NCBI GenBank assembly: GCA_038087015.1
Contig: JASBNA010000060.1
Coordinates: forward strand, 1 to 64,000
DNA length: 64,000 bases
Origin: Cerrena zonata
Taxonomy: Eukaryota > Basidiomycota > Agaricomycetes > Polyporales > Cerrenaceae
Direction: 5' to 3'
In this document: in pieces, positions 59,728 through 64,000 of the stretch
Layout: the number at the start of each line of letters is the position of its first letter
Position numbering within the stretch: position 1 is the first letter of the stretch
Translations under genes and position numbers: made by a program
The notes under the pieces: generated by a model
What the model saw: the letters and a program-made list of their open reading frames with translations, nothing else
Told to the model about the DNA's origin: nothing
Database searches by the model: none

Positions 59728-60475
59728 CTATTGGCCTTGGCCTTCGGCTCTGTCTGTTGGCCGTTCCTTTGGCCATTCCATTGGCCATTCCATTCGCCAT
59801 TCAATGGCCTTAGTTACCGTGGAAAGACTCGAACTGCTCACATTCTCGCTTCGCTATACATTTTGCAACTTTTTCAATTGTCTGCTAATTTTTCAACAAA
59901 TTTTGCGAAATTGAAGATTTCTTTAATAGAGGACAGTTCGTCAATTAGGTTAACCTTAAACGTAGGGCTTGTGTAAGTATATGCGACTCGTAATGAGTGC
60001 TTTGAGCTTCCCGGTATCCCTCAATATGAAATTCACCAAAAATAGCCTTCAATTGGACAACTCGGGAGTTGCAGCGTATTTCCTAAACTATGAGTTTCTG
60101 AACATTCAGCAGGAACAAATCCAAACTTACCATCTTCACTTACTGGAAATTCATCATCCAAATAATGAGTCAAACATTTTGAAAGAATTAATTCAAATCG
60201 TTCTTGTTTTGTTAATTTTTTAATTAAGCACCAATAATTATCAGAATAAAACTGGTTTTTCTCTAAGAGTAGTACAGAGGATCAGGACAAGAAACACAGT
60301 ATGCACCATATAAGTTTCCTGGATCCAAATCTCTTGGAGGAGAACAAGGAGAAGAAGTGGGAAGCATTACAACATCATCTTCAGCATCATCAGCCTATCT
60401 ATTTCATAATAGATTCTTTTTATATTCTTTTCGTTCCTTTTGCAAGATTTGATTTGAAAAGTTCATATCAAGCAT
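59728..60475 (-). pseudogene. Decayed protein-coding gene, unrecognised
   Basis: Starting at ATG 60475 (MLDMNFSNQILQKERKEYKK), preceded by a TATAAAA box near 60515, a protein-like sequence of about 245 residues can be followed to a TAG at 59728, but only by changing frame many times. Recognisable blocks: DDAEDDVVMLPTSSPCSPPR, LYGAYCVSCPDPLYYS, NYWCLIKKLTKQERFELILS, FPVSEDGKFGFVPAEC, LRDTGKLKALITSRIYLHKP, NLIDELSSIKEIFNFAKFVE and a Trp/Pro-rich repeat near 59750-59830. Each break is one base, but there are about seven in 750 bases, far denser than in the housekeeping genes, so true decay is likely. Cysteines and the acidic stretch give no family. I do not recognise it. Confidence 0.5.
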
Positions 60476-61086
60476 TCTAACACTCCTTGTGAGTTATATG
60501 AGCTAATACAGTTGTATTTTATAGCCACTCAGTTTAGATTAATCCGCTAAAAGATAAAACTTCATTGCACCTAACACTATACTTTATCATCCAATAACGA
60601 TGGGAACGTCAAAATTTAGCATATACTAAAATGAAATAGGTTCAAAATATCGAGTCTCCTAGATTGATTAAAGCATTAGTACAAAGGATAGTTTATGTCG
60701 ATCTTGGCCTTAATTTTCAAACAATTCAATATTAGCTCTTTTGCTTGAAAATTCTTGATTCGAAGCATCATTATTATTAAATATAATTGAGTATGAAGAT
60801 CATAAAGACTACTAATTATACATATGAGCTTTCAACAATTAAAATCCATCATTTTTGACTTACCCTATAAACTGTCATGTCCGATTCGTTGTTAACTAAG
60901 GCGATTAGCCTACAAACTTTAATATTCAATCTGGGGTAGAATCGAACTAAATTAATCCTTTTGGCACTTGTCCATATCAACCCCTAAGTAGTAGTTCATT
61001 TATGGAAAACATACATACGTAAAGAAAATTATCACCAATTTAGACTTCAACAGTAAGGCTACACCAAAACCACTTTCAATTCGAAC

Positions 61087-61203
61087 TTATATTGCTTTAA
61101 CCAGCTCAAGCTTATTTTCAAAGATAAATTTATGGTCAAAAAAAAAAGATTGGATGCAAAACGTCGCTATGTCTGAAGAAAAAGTTGAATTTTAGGCGGC
61201 CAT
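61087..61203 (-). pseudogene. Short coding relic, unrecognised
   Basis: ATG at 61203 is followed three codons later by TAA, but the same frame then reads STFSSDIATFCIQSFFFDHK and IFENKLELVKAI to a stop at 61087. The composition is protein-like though short. It may be a fragment of a decayed gene, or chance. Confidence 0.25.
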
Positions 61204-61427
61204 TGCTTACAGTATTTGGGATAAATGTCTAGTTCTCAAGAATAAAATTCTTTGTATTATTTATGTGAACAAGCTGAGATAGTTCATATTTAAAAAAGGA
61301 AAATTTAAATGTACTTCTGTCTACCCGATCGTGCAAAATATAAATAAGTAATATATTCATATATATATCTGTAACTTTTTTAACAGATTCAGTGTATATT
61401 AAGAGTTGTCTATAAATTAATGAAAAC

Positions 61428-61599
61428 TTATAATAATAAAGCAACACTAGCAGAAGCAGCTGCACTGAATAAACCGGCACCATCAGCACCAGCCCCAGCG
61501 TCAGAGGCAGAAGACCCAAAGGTACCCTTGGAAGCGTTAGCAGCAGCAGAGGCAGAAGAGACGGCAGTTAAAGCGATAACAACAGATTTTGAATTGCAT
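61428..61599 (-). pseudogene. Miniature GPI cell-wall protein relic
   Basis: ATG at 61599 (MQFK) then, after skipping one A of AAAA, SVVIALTAVSSASAAANASK continues to GAGADGAGLFSAAASASVAL and a stop at 61428. This is a signal peptide directly joined to a typical GPI-attachment tail, about 56 residues. It looks like a Ccw12-type wall protein whose repeat-bearing middle is missing. As it stands the frame is broken near the start. A second GPI-like tail (SLATNEGGAGVISSSFSSF) lies upstream at about 61780-61850 on the same strand. Confidence 0.45.
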
Positions 61600-62745
61600 T
61601 GTAATAACATCTCAATAAATAATGAACTGAAATTCCTAGAATTCAAATTAAGCGCATCTGAACAAAGAATTACATGTAGCAAATTGATTCAATAAACTAT
61701 CGTTACAATTAAGTTAATAATTCATAAAAAAATCATTGCAGGACAACTCTGAGAAACATTCCCACCCACGGAAAAAAGAAAATGAAGAGAAAGAGGAAGA
61801 GATGACACCAGCGCCACCTTCATTAGTAGCCAGTGACTTAGTCCTTCCCGTTGACTCTGAATTAAAAAGATAGTATATCTTAAATTATAAAGAAAAAGAT
61901 TTAAGCAAACCTAATTCGGGTTTTAGTCTCGGTCAATGATGTATAGGTTGAGCAAATAAATCTTAAAAATCGTTTTCTTCTCGATAAACTCACAACTCCA
62001 CTTGCACCGTTGTAGAAATTGGGTAGCTATAAAACTAAACAGTTCAAATCTATCTATAATTTCGAAGATATCTAACGAAAATTTACATTAAAACTATATG
62101 TCTAAATTAAATCTAAAAAAGAAGAAACAAATATGTATAGTTTGACCTCGGACTCAACAGTATAGATCCTCATAGATTCTACTTGTATCAAGGCAAGAAA
62201 AAAACAACGCGGTAAAAACCTTAGAACACTTCCTAAATACCTACGAATTCCTAAATACCTACGAATGAAAATAGCAAGATAAAAATCACTGAACTTAGCC
62301 GTCAAGGTAATGAAGTATTTTTTTTTCATATTCGATGATCTAACATCGCAATTCAGACATACTTCATTTCGTTTTTTTAGCAGTCGCTGCGAAAGCTTTC
62401 AAAACACGTATTGTCATATGAGTGATTACAATGCCAGAAACTTAGAAAACCTTCGCTTTATCCTAGAAGTCTCTCAACTTAATAAGACTTACTTAAAAGT
62501 GAAAAGAATGTATAAGCCAGTGCCATTCCATTTACTCAGTCTTGCCAAAGTACTTTAAAAAACATTAGAAAGCGCTTATCAGAAAGGCGCCATATCTTTG
62601 AAGAATAGGATCATTAAGACATGTATAATCTGCATTCGCCCACAATTCATCTGAATCGTAATTCCAAGGAATTTACAACTATACAAAACCTTTAGTAACT
62701 ATCAATCACTTGTATAAGATAGAAAGCAAGAGAAGTCTATAAATA

Positions 62746-62844
62746 ATGTTTGCAGCACCAACTTATGAAACGTTGGATGCTGAAGTACAACTCAGAGCTT
62801 ATATGAAACTGTGGCAGTTTACTAGTTGGTGTTATCCTAAATAG
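62746..62844 (+). pseudogene. Short open frame, 32 codons, likely gene relic
   Basis: After CTATAAATA, ATG opens MFAAPTYETLDAEVQLRAYM and ends KLWQFTSWCYPK with TAG at 62842. The composition is protein-like and a TATA-like sequence precedes it, but no continuation was found. I do not recognise it. Confidence 0.25.
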
Positions 62845-63892
62845 ATCATTTCTTCGTAACCTGAATAATCTAGTTATCTGTTAGCATATATTTAGTTGTT
62901 AGCATATACTTACACGTCCTTACGCTTATATTAGGATATGCTACAATTACAGTTGTATTTCGAGACCCAACAAACGATTTCCTGCCCTATTCTGTAGTGT
63001 CTGTTTTGTCGAAAATATGGCTACCCATTTCTTAATCACTAAGAAACAAAATGAAAACTATTTCTACAAGATTAGGTTATACTACCTGATTGATATATGT
63101 GTAGTACGTCCTGTGAACTTTTAATAAAGTATCGAAAAGAATACCAGGCCCGGGTATCCACATAAAGTAAAAGTTAACTGTTTCAAATTTAGGTCGACAT
63201 CGGGATTCTCTAACAAGCTTGTATCAGCTTCAAATTTCAATAACAATCTTCCTTAACTACTTTGAAAAAGCTCACACGGCGAGTTGATATATCATTGCAT
63301 AGTAAAATAATTTTCAGATCAGTACTTATGGTGGGTCAAAATGCAATACAGCTGAATTATCAAACTCTCACATGGTGATTGCACTCATCCAGAGTGTTAT
63401 TTCTTTTCGTGCTCACTAATCAGAGTAAAAAGGATTGTTTTTAGTTCCATTCATTAAGGTAAGGTTATTTGTTGCTTTAGTGCTATTTATTCGAAGTCTT
63501 CCATTATATCGCGATTGTTCTTCTTATAAGCCTAATAAATCATATCATAATCTTGTTTCCTGTTTACAATATTAGTAAAATGAGTATATAATTATCTACT
63601 GATAAAGATGAAGAGAAAACAGATGCAACTGAATATTGGGGAAAACGGACAAACTAACCCCTATGAAAGAGTGTGAATTAGATTGATAATCGTACATTTA
63701 GCATTTTAATGAGCTAGACAAACATTTAGGAGGATATGTGAACTATCGTTGATTGTATTGAAGAATCTGTTAGCCTCTAATGTTATTATTCTGTCACCGC
63801 AAGGATTTAAACTACTTTCGTTTAGTTTTCTCAACCTTAGATTTCAATATATTTCTGATGATTTACTGGTTATTCTAAATTTTTAATAATGA

Positions 63893-64000
63893 TTAACGTT
63901 TAGTAATGCTGGCGTTTACTTTAATTTTTTTGTTTCTCTCGATGAAACTTCTGATGGCTTCTGCTCTTTCTAAGGATTGCATGATATCACAAGGGCAGGT
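63893..64000 (-). CDS. C-terminus of a gene running off the right edge
   Basis: The last 108 bases, read on the minus strand, encode IMQSLERAEAIRSFIERNKK and end ASITKR with TAA at 63893. Codon use is clean and the sequence helical, so this is very probably the end of a real gene. The family cannot be named from 35 residues. Confidence 0.65.
   Translation of the reverse strand, partial: TCPCDIMQSLERAEAIRSFIERNKKIKVNASITKR

Larger units (their letters stand above)
58423..63892. other. Gene-poor block of about 5.5 kb with coding relics
   Basis: No intact gene larger than a few dozen codons. The left 600 bases are permease promoter with long T tracts (about 58940-58968). Several protein-like stretches with broken frames occur on the minus strand (59728-60475, 61087-61203, 61428-61599) and one short frame on the plus strand (62746-62844). 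Small direct repeats include two 18-base CCTAAATACCTACGAATT-type units at about 62231-62267. I see no LTR, transposase or array. Elsewhere intergenic gaps average 200-600 bases. Confidence 0.6.

Noticed and set aside
1..64000. CRISPR arrays, bacterial operons, phage or killer-plasmid genes
   Set aside because: No spaced identical repeats, no Shine-Dalgarno-type organisation, and all recognised genes are yeast nuclear genes.

Overview
The window is nuclear DNA of a budding yeast (Saccharomycotina). Evidence: 25-30 compact, mostly intron-less genes with clear yeast orthologs (ILS1, CDC37, NAB3, RFA1, MOB1, VPS9, SEC20, ISA1, FRA1, KAP122, STR3, PPM1, TRM9, TAF11, TAF2, CTT1), short introns near the 5' end of genes with TACTAAC-like branch points, two nuclear tRNA genes, poly(dA/dT) promoters and AT-rich intergenic DNA. 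CTG codons are almost absent from well-expressed genes, as in CUG-Ser yeasts. However, the few CTG codons at conserved sites (TAF11, IRC19-like) fit leucine better, so I do not assign a clade.

Layout. 0-6.6 kb: 5' part of a spliced sodium:solute symporter (minus), a RING-H2 gene broken inside its RING, an intron-bearing tRNA-Met, a decayed open reading frame, and an intact DUR3-like transporter. 6.8-22.6 kb: VPS9, TAF2, a TilS-like tRNA-lysidine synthase, ILS1 and RTT10. 22.6-24.7 kb: a 2.1 kb gene-poor stretch with two copies of a 36-bp element, ending in tRNA-Lys. 25-38 kb: CDC37 with a heat-shock element in its leader, NAB3, a YMR315W-like oxidoreductase, SEC20, NGL2, MOB1, a spliced unknown gene, an IRC19-like gene, a small unknown gene and a cell-surface Cu-only SOD. 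38.7-55.8 kb: ISA1, FRA1, KAP122, RFA1, STR3, PPM1, TRM9, GPI17, TAF11 and CTT1. 56.6-58.4 kb: an amino-acid permease. 58.4-63.9 kb: a 5.5 kb stretch with no intact gene but several decayed coding relics. The last 108 bases hold the C-terminus of another gene.

The most striking property is the number of single-base frame breaks in conserved, often essential genes (TAF2, TilS-like, RTT10, YMR315W-like, FRA1, TRM9, GPI17, CTT1). Each can be traced to one extra or missing base, usually in a short run of identical bases, and family motifs resume exactly in the next frame. This fits assembly error far better than gene loss. The relics near 3.2-4.5 kb and 59.7-60.5 kb carry a much higher density of breaks and may be true pseudogenes.

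Functionally the window is ordinary housekeeping: transcription (TAF2, TAF11, NAB3), translation and tRNA modification (ILS1, TRM9, RTT10, TilS-like), trafficking (VPS9, SEC20, KAP122), replication (RFA1), iron-sulfur and iron sensing (ISA1, FRA1), sulfur metabolism (STR3), oxidative stress (CTT1, surface SOD) and nutrient uptake (two symporters, one amino-acid permease). I found no clearly novel multi-gene system. The best leads are the unrecognised decayed gene at 59.7-60.5 kb, the spliced unknown at 35-35.9 kb and the gene-poor blocks.
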